Part shown: positions 10,415 through 20,759 of the stretch, piece by piece
How positions within the stretch are numbered: the stretch's first letter is position 1
Layout: each line of letters opens with the position of its first letter
Source of the DNA: Zygnema cylindricum
Taxonomy: Eukaryota > Streptophyta > Zygnematophyceae > Zygnematales > Zygnemataceae
DNA length: 40,001 nt
Direction: 5' to 3'
NCBI GenBank assembly: GCA_037447655.1
Contig: JBBHKE010000998.1
Coordinates: 1-40,001 of the forward strand
The notes under the pieces: generated by a model
The model's database searches: none
What the model saw: only the letters and a program-made list of their open reading frames with translations
Told to the model about the DNA's origin: nothing
Translations under genes and position numbers: made by a program

Positions 10415-11300
10415 CTATTTTAGATCTCCCCTGAATCTGCAATCACGTTTTCGCTCATGTCCTCTTTCGGGAAGATCCGAGACCTCCTCACTCTCGGACT
10501 CAAAACTGATTTTTATCTTCTTGGTATATTTGAAGGGATCAAATGACTTCCCTTCATCCATGACAACTAGGTGTTTTACCAGAATGATATCTTGCTTTGC
10601 TAAGTCATAGACTCTATATCCTCTAAAATCTTCATCATATCCCACAAAATATCTTGGTTTTCCCTTAGCATCTAGTTTCCAATTTTTCCTATCCGTATCA
10701 AGAATGTAAACTTGACTACCAAATACTTTCAGGTGAGAAATATGTGGTTTCCTTCCAACCCATCTCTCATAAGGTGCCATTCCTTTCACGGCTGAGGTAA
10801 TGACTCTATTCTTAATTTAGTTAGCACAGTTCATGGCTTTTGCCCAAAATCTTTTTCCTATCTTCTTGTCGGCCAACATACTGCGTGCACTATCTCCTAG
10901 AGTCCGGTTCACCCTCTTAGCTACCCCATTTTGCTCTGAATAATGAGGCACAATTTTTTGGTGCTTAACTCCCTCATCCCTCAAGTATTCCTCAAATTGA
11001 GTAGAGGTATACTCTCCCTCATTATCACTCATTATTCTCTCAATGGGGGTTCCCTGCAACTTCTCACTCCGAGCCTTATGTTTTTTGAAGTAAGTTAGTG
11101 TTTCAAACTTTGTTTTTAGGAAGTAGACTCTAGATTATCTAGACCAATCATCAGTTATTGTCAGCATAAACCTTTTCCCTCCAACCGAGGGTTTTTTTGC
11201 CGGTCCCTATATATCTGTGTGGATTAGATCTAGTACTTTCTCGCCTCTATATGTGGCGGCTTTTAGAAAGGGAAGTCTATTAGCCTTCCCTTAGGCACAC
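10415..11300 (-). pseudogene. Copia B: integrase
   Basis: One frame (10817-11059) has MSDNEGEYTSTQFEEYL and HYSEQNGVAKRVNRTL, the second and third catalytic regions of a copia integrase: Asp in SDNEGEY, and Glu where the family normally has NGVAER reads AKR, so that residue is lost. The next frame (10415-10789) has the C-terminal landmarks MAPYERWVGRKPHISHLKVF and YFVGYDEDFRGYRVYD. Sequence upstream of 11059 keeps GAG-pre-integrase features but contains in-frame stops. Confidence 0.82.
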
Positions 11301-11689
11301 CCACTACAATCATCCACAATTTCATTATCCCCAAATTGAATGCCTTCTACTACACCAACCTTCTTCATTCCCCACAACCTATCAAAATGCACATGCCCCA
11401 ACTGCTTATGCCAAATCATCAACTTTGAAAAACACTAATATAGTAAGCATTCTTCTTTTCATTACTCATGTTAAGCCTAAACATTCCTTGGCTACCCTTA
11501 TCTGCTGTGAAGTAGACCTCATCCCCAAAATTAGCAGTAAAGACTCCTTTTCTAGTGAATGTATCAAACTCTTTGTCATCTAATACAGACGTAGAGAAGA
11601 TTTTTACTCAGCTGAGGAATGTAAAGCACATCTGAGAAGGTGAGTATGGTAGTCTTACCCTCGACTAAGACTTTAAGATCTCCTGACCC

Positions 11690-12147
11690 CACTAGATCTA
11701 CCAAACCCCATAGATTTGTAGATCTACCGAACCCAATAGATCTGTAGTAACTTCTCTCCCATCTTCATACTCAATCTCTATTGTGGGAAACTTTCTAAGC
11801 TTGGTGAAAAGATGCTTGTCACGACACATATGCATGGATGCACCTGAGTCAATGATCCTTCCTTCTTGTGGGGCTTCCCGAAAGCACACTTTTGTTTTTT
11901 GGGAATCTCATTTTCTTCCAAATTCTTGTCAAGAAGAAGCTCCCCATCCTCTTTCTCAGAGGACTCGTCCTCGGTTTCCCCTTTCACTTTTGTGACCACA
12001 AATACCTTCTTCTTCCCTCTAAAAGAACCCCCTCCACGGTTATCTTGGAGCCTCAACTTTGACAGCTTGACACAATCCGCTATGAAGTGTCCCGACTTTT
12101 TGCAAAAGCGACAAAGACCCTTTGGAGACCTCGGTCCTCTACACTGA
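11690..12147 (-). pseudogene. Copia B: nucleocapsid zinc knuckle and protease
   Basis: Just below 12147 a frame encodes CRFCKKSGHFIADC, an intact CX2CX4HX4C knuckle. Further on, IIDSGASMHMC (near 11850) carries the DSGA active-site motif of a copia aspartic protease. A frameshift separates the zinc knuckle from the main gag frame at about 12150. Confidence 0.82.
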
Positions 12148-12148
12148 T

Positions 12149-12984
12149 CTATTTCCCTTTTGTACGATTTTTCGGGTCCTTCCCCCTTCGCTCTGCTCTT
12201 GCAACTAGAGCTTGAATGCTCTTTCCTCCTCTCCTAATCTCCATTGTGTTTTCTTGCAGAAGTATCATCCGGACCACTGTATTCCACTTCCATGAACTAT
12301 GAGTCATATAGTGTACTCGGTACACTATGTTCTCGTACTCGTCTGGAAACTTCATGATGAGAGTGTTAACTATCATCTTCATTTTACCTGTCCACCCGGC
12401 ACTCTCCATCTCCAAATACAAACAAAAGAGATCATTGCAGTAATCTAATATCTTTCCTCCGTCGTAAGTGTAATTCACTAGCTTTTGCTTAGCCAACTGG
12501 AGCTCCTGAATAGTATTTGCTCTATAGATCTCCACCAAACTCACCCACAAGTCCTCGGCCGTGTAAATGTGAAGGTGAGGGGTGGCCAAAGCTTGAATGA
12601 GGTGCCTTAGAGTAAAGTTTTTGGCAACCATGTTTACGTCTTCCCACATGTGAGTGTCCTTCTCCACATTCTTCACGGCCGCCGCTCCAAGTGTTGTGGC
12701 AATAGGAATGAGGGGTGTCTCCTTCATTTTCCCCTTTTGGACATACTGTTGTGTTCATCATCTACCTCTTCCGTTGAAGTAGTCGTTGCTGCAGGAAACC
12801 TTACTCCTCCAAATCATGGTGGAGTTCCCGAGGGTGGACGTTTCACTTGTCTATTGACGATAACCCAGTATCGTTTTTCGCACAAAGCCCCCATCTTCAT
12901 GGCTTCCCAATAGATGAACCCAAATCCATTGAAGGTGGGCACCCTAGAGGGTGGGCCCGTAACTTGCAATTTTGTGTCCTCCAT
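12149..12984 (-). pseudogene. Copia B: gag
   Basis: The probable start, ATG at 12984, lies 20 nt inside the 5' LTR. The frame crosses the LTR end and the primer-binding site and continues VPTFNGFGFIYWEAMKM, matching the gag N-terminus of element A in pattern. A TGA at 12814-12816 interrupts it. The 192-residue frame 12149-12727 holds the gag core (LDYCNDLFCLYLEMESAGW, then FPDEYENIVY). It is non-functional in this copy. Confidence 0.78.
12949..12964 (-). promoter_or_regulatory. Primer-binding site of copia B, half-tRNA type
   Basis: On the minus strand, directly after the TTGCA end of the LTR, the sequence reads AGTTACGGGCCCACCC. It is complementary to the anticodon arm of initiator tRNA-Met with one mismatch (C for T), and aligns with the corresponding sites of elements A and C. 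Confidence 0.72.
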
Positions 12985-13981
12985 TAGACTACAGAATTCA
13001 GGAAGCCTCTAGATAGCTTTTAACTAACCCACTTTCAGCCACAAGAACTACTGGCCAAGCAAAAAAATTGACATTTTGATTTAACATATGTGCAGCCTCG
13101 ACTCCCCTAAGTCCGTAGAAAAAAGAATCAGTGAAAACGGCCAACATGTTGATTAGTTATAAGGCAGCAAAGATGCCAATCTTTTAAACAAGCTCTCTAG
13201 GAGAGAGGTTCTACCTACCCAAGTACCCTAAGTCCAAAACCCCCCGCCTCACAACCCCTATCTATTGAGGTACACTCCAATCAGGAAACTGTAAAGTAAA
13301 AAAAAGTATAGTGGCCGATGTACTTTCTGTACGGCCTGTGTACGACAAGGCCATGGAGTGGACGCGTGTCGTCTTCAGACTCGTCCTCATGTCGTCCGAG
13401 ATTCTTGCTGCTCAATTCTATCGTGCCACGTATCACCAGGTCACGCCACGTCCGAAAACCGCCAAAGTGAACATTCCGCGACCTCGACGATGATTAGCGC
13501 CGTCGGATGAAAACCGATTTTTGATATACGCCGTCGGAAGAAGACCGACTTTTGATATACGCCGTCAAAATAAATGTCTGATTCATTTGTTTCGTGCAGC
13601 GGATTTGATGCACGCACTGAATCTAATATATCTTTATGTTCACTATTCGTAGTTCTCTTAATCGAACTAATGTTCATATTAATGTTTAAATGAATATCTT
13701 ACCCCATGTAATGTAACGAACTTCAATGACACACCGGTTAGAGCTCACGGCTACGCCTCGATCTGTCGCTCGGAGGTTCGAGTCCAGCCGGACTCAACCT
13801 TTTGTTGAGAGTGACTTATGACACTCTTTGGTCCTGCCTGTGGAGCTAAGGCAGCCATGGCTCAACCACCCTCTCTAACCTTCAGTGACTACAACAAGTA
13901 TGGGGGCTAGAGAGAGGAGGTGGAGGCAGGCTGTCGCCCTTTTAGACCTAGAAAATACCCTATAAATCTAGTACTTTCAAC
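12965..13981 (-). repeat. 5' LTR of copia B
   Basis: The inner end (12965) is fixed by the adjoining primer-binding site and gag. The outer end (13981, TGTTGAAA) is inferred from the matching sequence next to the polypurine tract at 4440, and from the sudden start of an unrelated integrase at 13982. Length is 1017 bp, close to the 1065 bp of element A. It contains two near-identical TTTTGATATACGCCGTC units around 13510-13570. The terminal inverted repeat is weak (TGTTG against TTGCA), which is a reason for caution about the outer end. Confidence 0.6.
13727..13981 (+). repeat. tRNA-like segment shared with 4175-4440
   Basis: Read on the plus strand it has a possible A box (TGACACACCGG), GGTTAGAGC as in a tRNA D arm, an exact B box GGTTCGAGTCC (13775-13785), and a TTTT shortly after. 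A 150-bp body ending TTTCAACA follows. The partner copy at 4175-4440 has the same parts. It is either the outer quarter of the B LTR or a tRNA-derived SINE. Confidence 0.6.
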
Positions 13982-14225
13982 ATTGACCACTCGTTTTTCA
14001 CACGTGTATCCAATTTGTCATAAATCTGACGCATTTGCACAATTTCACGAATTTAAGTCGTCGGCACAAAATTTTCACAACAAACGAATAAAGGTCTTGC
14101 GTAGTGACAACAGTGGCGAATTTTTGTCCAACCAAACATGCAATCTTGCGGCATTTAACGGTGCCTCTGACGCCACAACAAAACATCATTGCACAAAGGT
14201 ACAATCGAACATTACATGACATGTC

Positions 14226-14471
14226 TGTTGGAGAACTGTCCACTTTGGACTCCACACGTGTGTATCGCGCTGTAAGCTGGTTCGCCAGTGCGCCGCTCAT
14301 CGCCGTATAAACTCGGTATTAGGCGCTTGCGTACACATCGGCCGTGTAGCTTAGTTGGTAGAGCTAGTTTACGGTTTGCACAGGTCCCGGGTTCGATCCC
14401 CTGCTTGGCCACTTTTCCAAAGTTATCACTTTGGCGCCCTAGCGATTAGTTGAATATCGCCGATTCTAACA
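14226..14471 (+). mobile_element. 246-bp solo LTR-like unit carrying a tRNA-like module
   Basis: It starts TGTTGGAGAAC and ends GATTCTAACA, giving TGTTRG/CYAACA terminal inverted repeats. It is flanked by a perfect 5-bp duplication ATGTC (14221-14225 and 14472-14476). Removing it restores the uninterrupted integrase frame of D, so both ends are certain. TG...CA ends with a 5-bp duplication mark it as an LTR-retrotransposon product. The size fits a TRIM. Inside is a tRNA-like sequence with A and B boxes and a T-run. The known parallel is Cassandra, whose LTRs carry 5S rRNA; a tRNA-like equivalent is the inference here. Confidence 0.85.
14340..14411 (+). other. tRNA-like Pol III module inside the 246-bp unit
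   Basis: A 72-nt sequence begins GGCCGTG and ends CTTGGCCA, giving a mostly paired acceptor stem. The A box TAGCTTAGTTGG (14347-14358) and B box GGTTCGATCCC (14390-14400) fit the consensus, and TTTT follows at 14413-14416. The D and T arms fold. The anticodon stem (AGTTT against GCACA) does not pair, so this is not a normal tRNA and I do not assign an anticodon. Confidence 0.75.
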
Positions 14472-14745
14472 ATGTCACGCTCCATGCTGTACTTTTCCAA
14501 TTTTCCTTATGAATTTTGGGCAAAGGTTGTCGTTTGCGCAAATTACTTACGCAATCTTTGTTTCACTAACACTTTACCAAAATCTACTCCAATGGAAACG
14601 TCGTTCTCTGTCGAACCATATATACGCCAACTTCGAATCTTTAGATGTGAAGCGTGGTATAAAGACCTCCTCCAATCGGACGGCAAATTGGGTGCCCGCT
14701 TAAAACAATGGAAAAGGAAATTTGTTAATTTTACAATTGAGTGAA

Positions 14746-15990
14746 ATTTGACAAAACTTCCGTTAATGATTCTCTGGTTTGGTAAGGTGTAACCACCTGT
14801 CGGTTTCTTTTGTATTCCATAATTTTTTGTATTCCATAACCATTTAGCTGTAACCACTCACCCAGCTTACTGGCCCTCATAAGCAACAGTCATTTTGGCA
14901 TCATTCCATGGCTTTCTTTAAGCGACACTTGTGCGATTCTTTTCCTTTTACTCACCTACTATGACAAGATTTCAGAACAAGGATTTCCAAAAAAACATGG
15001 TTTTTTTGCACATGAGTAATTCGTGAAAAAAAACCAGCATAGCTTCACTAACTTTTGTAAAAGTAGGATCTGTGATTTATATCATCTTAACCGACTTTGC
15101 TCGTTATGAAAATTGGTTACTGAGGCTCAGTCTCACGTAACTAAGTAAATTCCCTCAGATTCCTCAAAAGTATAGAAAGTATGACCGATTATCGAATTTA
15201 AATGTGTTTTACTTTGGTATTTCCCTAAGTGTGGGAATTTCTAAGTCTAGTGTGCTTATACCGTTGGGTCTATATAATCTGTCAGATATCCTTTCTTTTA
15301 CTGAAATGGGTATAGATTTGGATTTTTGGCAAATGACTCGAGGCGTGAGCTCATGGGACAATCTTCTAAACTCGCTTCTTTTTTCTTCTAGGAATGGACT
15401 TCGCGAACTCTTTACTGTTGGAACCTATAGGTTTATAGCTCAGATTAAGTAAAAATGATATTCACCCTTTTACTGCTCGCTGCTTCTTTGGCCGTTAGTC
15501 ACATTTTTTTTTCTTGTTCTTGTTGTAATAGACTCATATCTAGTTATAATATCTCAAGAGGTTGGAAAAAAGTCACATGTAAGATAACTGAAACTAGTTG
15601 TTTTTTTGTTTTCCTGCATCTGGTTTTATCCTGAAACATCAACAGCAAATGATTGAGCAATTAGTTCTGAGCAATTAGTTCTGTTTTTTCCTGTAAAGTT
15701 ACAACGTTTCAGATATTCAACTTTACAATTACCCCTAAATTATGGTTCCAGTTTTCAACGACTTTTAAGAACTGTAAAATGTCCGACTCGGTTTGAGTCC
15801 AATGGAGTGTTTTTTCTTTCCCTTATTCCTATTTGCTTTGACAAGTGTCTTTATTGGATCGCTAAAGATTCATTTAAAAAGAGTGCACCAAACTTTCCTG
15901 AGGCTTCAAACATCCATTGGTTATAATTTGAGCCACAGTAGATCTGGTGGAATCATTGAATAATTTTAGGACAAAAACAGTGAATAAACT
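14746..15990. other. No recognised gene
   Basis: This is AT-rich sequence with one 82-residue open frame (15204-15452) that matches nothing I know. No RNA gene or transposon end was seen. Confidence 0.5.
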
Positions 15991-15999
15991 CAATCTAAG

Positions 16000-17190
16000 A
16001 TATTTATCTGTGAGTGACAAAATCACCGACAAAAAGTCCATCGGCAAATTTCTGTTGCATTCCAGTTTTGCATGCTTAAAGAGCAGTTTCCTTCGAGGGA
16101 TATTTGCACCTTAAGTCATGTCCCCGTCTTCGACTGAAAAAATCAGAAAAACCACCTATCATTGGATTATGCTTGAGATGGACACTTACAAACCTGCCTA
16201 AAATTGATGCATCCTCAAGATTGAGAGACTTGTGATAAGGACGAAACATACTGACTGACATCAATACATGGAAGAACACTTTAAATAGTGTTATGACTTT
16301 ATCTACTATTAAATTTTCAACTTAACATCGACATAGATTAAGACAATGCTATGTTCAGATAGACAAATGAAGAATTAGAGTACAGTTCACTGTTAGACAA
16401 AAAAGTTGAGTGGAATGGGAAGAGTAACCGACATAGAGGGGTAGGATAGAGCAAATATTTCCTTGTCATAAGGAGTAAGTTGGGTGCCAGAAATCTTCCA
16501 AAGCACAGACTAATACACAAAGCTTTTGAATTGTCTGCAATCTGATTAATACCTTTCTTTTGGGCACTACAGCTAGCGATTATGGCTCTTTTTATTTTCT
16601 GTCATCCTTATCTGTGGCACTTTACTTTTTTTCTTAAAAACCACACTGTATGCACTTATCTATTGCTCGAATTGTATTTCCAAAATATTCAGCAACCAAA
16701 CATCTTTGTGAAGTTAAAAACTGATTATTTTTTCAAGGGAAATCAAAGTTGTTTTCAAAAAAAGTAGCAATTAGATGAATCTCTTATAAAGGAAGTGTTG
16801 TAATTTTTCACCAAAAAATTAAGTATGCCTGGTAATAGCTTTGGAGATTGCTTCAAAACTGAAAAAAATCAAGCAGGATATTTTGACATTTCCTGTTTAA
16901 TTTAACACAACTGTCGCCTTGGGTCTGTCCCGACGAACTTCCCATATCTTTAAGAAAACAGATGTTTCTTTTTCAATGTATCGTTGTAACCGACGCATTG
17001 TCAGAAAATAGCTTCCAATAACGACGTCTCATGTAAGAAGACTCACGAGTTTGTGAACCTCTGAGGTCATAATTCCCACAAAATCCTCTAATTTCTACAA
17101 ACAGGAGCAACTTCTTATCTGGTTGCCTTAAACGTGTTTGTGTTCAGGAAACAAAAAAACTAACGGCTTATTTACACATTGCAATTATAT
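16000..17190 (-). repeat. Direct duplication copy 1 with possible conserved exons
   Basis: Similar in the same orientation to about 20760-22380. On the minus strand some frames are kept between copies: MSVSMFRPYHKSLNLED (16076-16279 frame), RKYLLYPTP and FPFHSTFLSNSELY (16338-16520 frame), and RRRYWKLFSDNASV near 17000. Conserved reading in several separate blocks on one strand suggests exons of an unidentified gene or gene remnant. This copy has a stop after NASVTTIH. I do not recognise the protein and propose no function. Confidence 0.45.
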
Positions 17191-19185
17191 TCGGGAAAGG
17201 ATGGTCCAAAAGACTAGGTAAATCTGATGGTCCTTATTCTGTGGGCCTATACAAGGCCTACGATCGGGTGGATCCAAAAGGATAATCGAGATTATCCCAA
17301 TCGGTGGGCATAAAAATGATAAAACCAAATGATGACCAGATAACAAAATTGATCTATGCGATATGCTTCAAATGCCAAGCCACACCACTCTCTTGTCCAA
17401 TCAGCCAATCAATTTCTAACAGGGCCTCGATGGCCAGATCTATCACGAAGTTGTATTACCAAAACCTTCTACCCTATAAACAAGGGGACAAGGCCAAAGG
17501 CCAGATCTATAAAGGCAAATAACTTACTATCCAAGCAATCCCAAGTGTTGATCTAAAGCGGCACAATCCACAAAAGAGCTAACCAATGCCTCCAACGGCA
17601 AGATCTATGGAAGAAATCCCACTCCGGGCAAAGCAAACTCAGCCAAGGCCACTCAGGGCCAAATAGCAAGCAGGGAAAATTGGACAAATGCAATGCTCAA
17701 TACAAGTGGATTAACACTAATCCACTCCAAACTCGATCCCACTATACAATCATCCGACTGCCTTAGCACGCGCCTGTACCCGCAAGGCATCGTGATACTT
17801 ACATACCACTCTTAGCAATCTGGTGATTGCCAAGGGTGAACTGCGGTTGTTGGCTACAATCGAAGTTTTACAGAGCTCCCAAGAACGGATCTGCTCCAGT
17901 AACTCCACTCTTAGTGAAGTATAACTCAATGTGAGCTAACGGTGCCCCTTATATACAACAAAGAAAATGGAGGAACAAAAACCAAATACTTAAGTTAGCG
18001 TAGTATATCGTTGGCCGAAAATTGGCCAATAACGTAAAACGTCAACTAACAAGCAAATGGTAATTATATATGTAAAGCTAGTTATAGATTTTTGTAGAAA
18101 TGTATCTATAAATATATATTTTTGATTTTTTTAAATATTTTTGTTTTTCTTTTCTTTAAATAAAAAGAAAACCGAAATTGAAATAAAAACAAACAAACTA
18201 GAAAAGAAAATAGACAATTTTCAAGAGCAGGAATACTAAGGTGATGGATGACCACTAGGCCCCATGGTCTTTTTATATTTGTTGCAGGAGTTATCTTATC
18301 AAGGATAATCTGAATTTATACTTCAATAAAACAAATCAAAGCATAAACAATTGAGAAAGACAAGCAACAAACAGAAAATGACAATATGCCCGACACTTAT
18401 GAGGTTTGAGATAGCCAAACTCAAAAGATGCGCATAAGCTAAATAGAAATAAATACACAATCTCAAGAAATAAAACAAACAAATCAATAATCCCAACATG
18501 CAACTTCCACACTAATAAAAGCTCAGCCACAGCCGGGAAAAGAAGTTTGTGTCATGAGAACGCGGTCGAAATCCACTCAAAAGGACGAGAAAAGTGAAGG
18601 GAAACCGTGTAGGTGTTGGCCGAAGCCGTATAGATTAATTTGTAAGGCTTTACAAGATATTGATAATGTAATAGAAAACTAGACGCTTCACGCAAAGGCA
18701 AAAATTTGCCTCTAAGCTATCCGGACAATTTTACAAATAAGAAGATGGCTGCAAAAAATCCTCAATACTGAAAATAAATAATTCCTGCACTTGAAAATTG
18801 TGTGCAAGAAATGATCCGAAATGAACTAAGTAACAAAAACTACGCCTAGTGAAAACATGCCAATCAGAGTACAGCGTGCTGTGTAAGTATTTGCGTCTAG
18901 TTTGGATTCAGCCGATAGGAGGCCGAAATCCTATGCCCTACATTAAAAAATCTATGACCTACAGATTAAAACCCTTCCTATCTACATGTGAATGCGTGAA
19001 CCTCCAGATGGTTCACCGCTTAAAATAGTCCAATCACGTCGCTTCGTCAGAACTGACAATCGCTTTGTCTGTCACACGCGTCAACGGTCCAGATGTGATG
19101 TTATGAAGAATTGCATACTCTGCGACGACGGCCGAGATGCTACTCCACGCGAAATGATTAAAATCTGTTGTCGCTCGGAATTCAC
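17191..19185. other. Non-coding, unrecognised stretch
   Basis: There is no frame with recognisable similarity. The part from 17210 to 18020 is comparatively GC-rich and ends with a TATA-like CCTTATATACAAC, which could belong to an LTR or a promoter. No partner repeat or target duplication was found. From 18060 to 18240 the sequence is very AT-rich. Confidence 0.4.
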
Positions 19186-19189
19186 GGGA

Positions 19190-19510
19190 ATGAAAGTTGG
19201 TACGGTACGATTATTTGTACGAGCGCAAATTCGAAAATGATTTTTCGGCGGATATTCCGAGAAATGAGAATAGGTACGGTAGGACCGTAGGTACGGTCCA
19301 CTTTGTTGTCGCACAAATTACGGCAAATAATAATCATACGGTTTACGTGAAAAATCGAATCCACCATCGGCGGAAATCGCATAGAATATATATTGTACGG
19401 ACAACGTGAAATGACGAAATCTACCGTCGATGGAAATCACGGGAGATGTATGTTGAACGCTCGAACTCGCCGTCGGCGGAAATTATGGCCAACGTAAGTT
19501 TGTACGGCCT
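19190..19510. repeat. Degenerate tandem repeats of about 60 bp
   Basis: Units share GTACGG, then AACGTGAAA, then CCGTCGGCGGAAAT or a close variant. Examples are CCACCATCGGCGGAAATC at about 19360, CTACCGTCGATGGAAATC at about 19420 and CGCCGTCGGCGGAAATT at about 19470. Three to four units can be counted. It lies just upstream of the truncated PstS-like pseudogene. Confidence 0.6.
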
Positions 19511-19611
19511 TGCAAAACCCAAATACACCCAAATGTAAATTAGTGTGGCAGGTGCCCGTCCTAACACCTAAATATAAACAATTAAAATGACCGACGAGAT
19601 GCGGCATGACA

Positions 19612-20049
19612 TGTATACAAGACAGGATCGAATGGAGTTGGAGAGTAACTCGCCGCCACCCCCAACGCTCATTGCTACTTACAAACTCGGATCGGAGCTA
19701 TTAGCTTGAAACTTTTCCCTTCGGCTATCAAGAACTTGGGTGGAACCTTCGTGGCGGCTGCGTGAACCACCGACTGTGGAGATATTTACGCCGCCTTTCC
19801 CCGAACTGTGAGGGCTTTGAACTTGCCATGGAACGACGTTGACCTCATCGATGTCTGCGGAACGTCGACTTACTCCATTTGCGCCCCTTGCCTTTTTGTT
19901 CGCCAAACTGAAAGGTGGGGCAATAGTGAAGAAATTCGTCCTCTATCTATGTCTTCCGGCGTGCACGGATTGGCCGCCACATTTAGTTCGATCCTCTTCC
20001 CAACCAGTACACCATTGCTAGTATTACTTGGGCCAAAAATATTGTGTAG
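19612..20049 (+). pseudogene. 5'-truncated PstS/DING-like pseudogene, third copy
   Basis: From TGTATACAAGACAGG onward it matches the last 440 bp of exon 2 of the two intact genes (compare 33233-33670), down to a shared stop position. It lacks the signal peptide, the intron and the first two-thirds of the protein. Single-base indels relative to 33480-33570 shift the frame more than once, and an in-frame TGA replaces a codon in the GGTTCGTGGCGGCTGC region. The following 400 bp also resemble the 3' flank of the intact plus-strand gene, so this arose by DNA duplication and not by reverse transcription. It shows that the family has had at least three copies here. Confidence 0.9.
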
Positions 20050-20480
20050 AGAACGAGAGAGGGAGAGACGAAGGGATCTTAGGGAAAGTGAGGGTTTTTC
20101 ATTTTGTCATAAGAGGTTGTGTTGAGGCAATTTGAGTTTCTATTGGGTAGATAGAATCTAAGGAGGGAATTATGCTCACTACTGCCGTTTCCTCTAGGGT
20201 CAAAAAGATTCTGTAGAGAGATGGAAGAGGGAGAGTCAGAGATGGGGGAATCTTTGAAGAGGGAGGGATAAATTAGGATGTACCTTTTATATTTTGTAGT
20301 TGGTGAAGGGGTTAAAATATGGCAATTTTGGAGCTACATTAGCAGGTAATTCCTGCTGTGTCTGCTCCTTAATATTTTAGTAGCGAATAAGTTAAACATA
20401 TTAGACATATTTCTAAAATTTTGTCATGGGTTGCGGATTTCTTACATCATTTTTGTTTTATGTTTTCTTCTTTGCTTGTC
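20050..20480 (+). repeat. 3' flank of the pseudogene, similar to 33671-33990
   Basis: It shares GAGGTTGTGTTGAGGCA-like, CTATTGGGTAG and TTTCTAAA motifs, in order, with the sequence downstream of the intact gene at 32280-33670, although it is more diverged than the coding part. Confidence 0.6.
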
Positions 20481-20759
20481 TTTGTGGATGAATGCTGGTT
20501 ATGGTTTCAAACTTGAATACTGTATTTTTAGTTTTTATTAAGACACATCTATCCCTTTGCAACTTTGTAAAGTACAAGCAAACAAAAAATCCCACCCCAA
20601 AAAATCATTTTTCATACACAGCTGGGACATACAGAATGCATCAATCTTTTCTCAAGCTTCAAACATCAAACACCAAAAATTTGAATCACCCAGGTCCGGT
20701 AGAGTCCTATATTTTTTTGAGGTAGAAACAGTAATTTTATCAATCCACGATATCATTCC

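Larger units (their letters stand above)
4175..13981 (-). mobile_element. Copia element B, minus strand, split by element A
   Basis: On the minus strand the order is 5' LTR (13981-12965), primer-binding site, gag, zinc knuckle, protease, integrase and reverse transcriptase up to 9199. The reading continues at 5057 with the rest of the reverse transcriptase and RNase H down to 4455. A purine-rich AAAGGGAG then precedes TGTTGAAA at 4440, where the 3' LTR should start. Protease before integrase before reverse transcriptase is the copia (Pseudoviridae) order. Many stops and frameshifts interrupt every domain. Only about 266 bp of the 3' LTR can be recognised before pogo-like sequence resumes, so that end is truncated or rearranged. 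No target duplication could be confirmed. Confidence 0.85.
13982..14745 (+). pseudogene. Copia integrase remnant D
   Basis: The plus-strand frame shows VYPICHKSDAFAQFHEFKS, IKVLRSDNSGEFLSN (with the catalytic Asp of RSDN), then TVPLTPQQN and YNRTLHDMS. After the insertion at 14226-14471 it continues with SMLYFSNFPYEFWAKVV. These are consecutive parts of a copia integrase core. In the third catalytic region the Glu of the usual NGVAER is replaced (NIIAQR). The remnant begins abruptly at 13982 beside the LTR of B, so B probably inserted here. It fades out near 14745 without a reverse transcriptase. Confidence 0.82.

Noticed and set aside
13851-13920. gag-like start (ATGGCTCAACC, FSDYNKYGG) in the tRNA-like segment
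   Set aside because: It resembles a gag N-terminus faintly, but a stop follows at once in both copies and no primer-binding site precedes it.
14340-14411. Functional tRNA gene
   Set aside because: A and B boxes and most of the acceptor stem are present, but the anticodon stem does not pair and the sequence lies inside a transposed unit. It is a tRNA-like module.
17191-19185. Further LTR element around 17.2-18.0 kb
   Set aside because: A TATA-like motif and different base composition were noted, but there is no paired repeat, target duplication or coding remnant.
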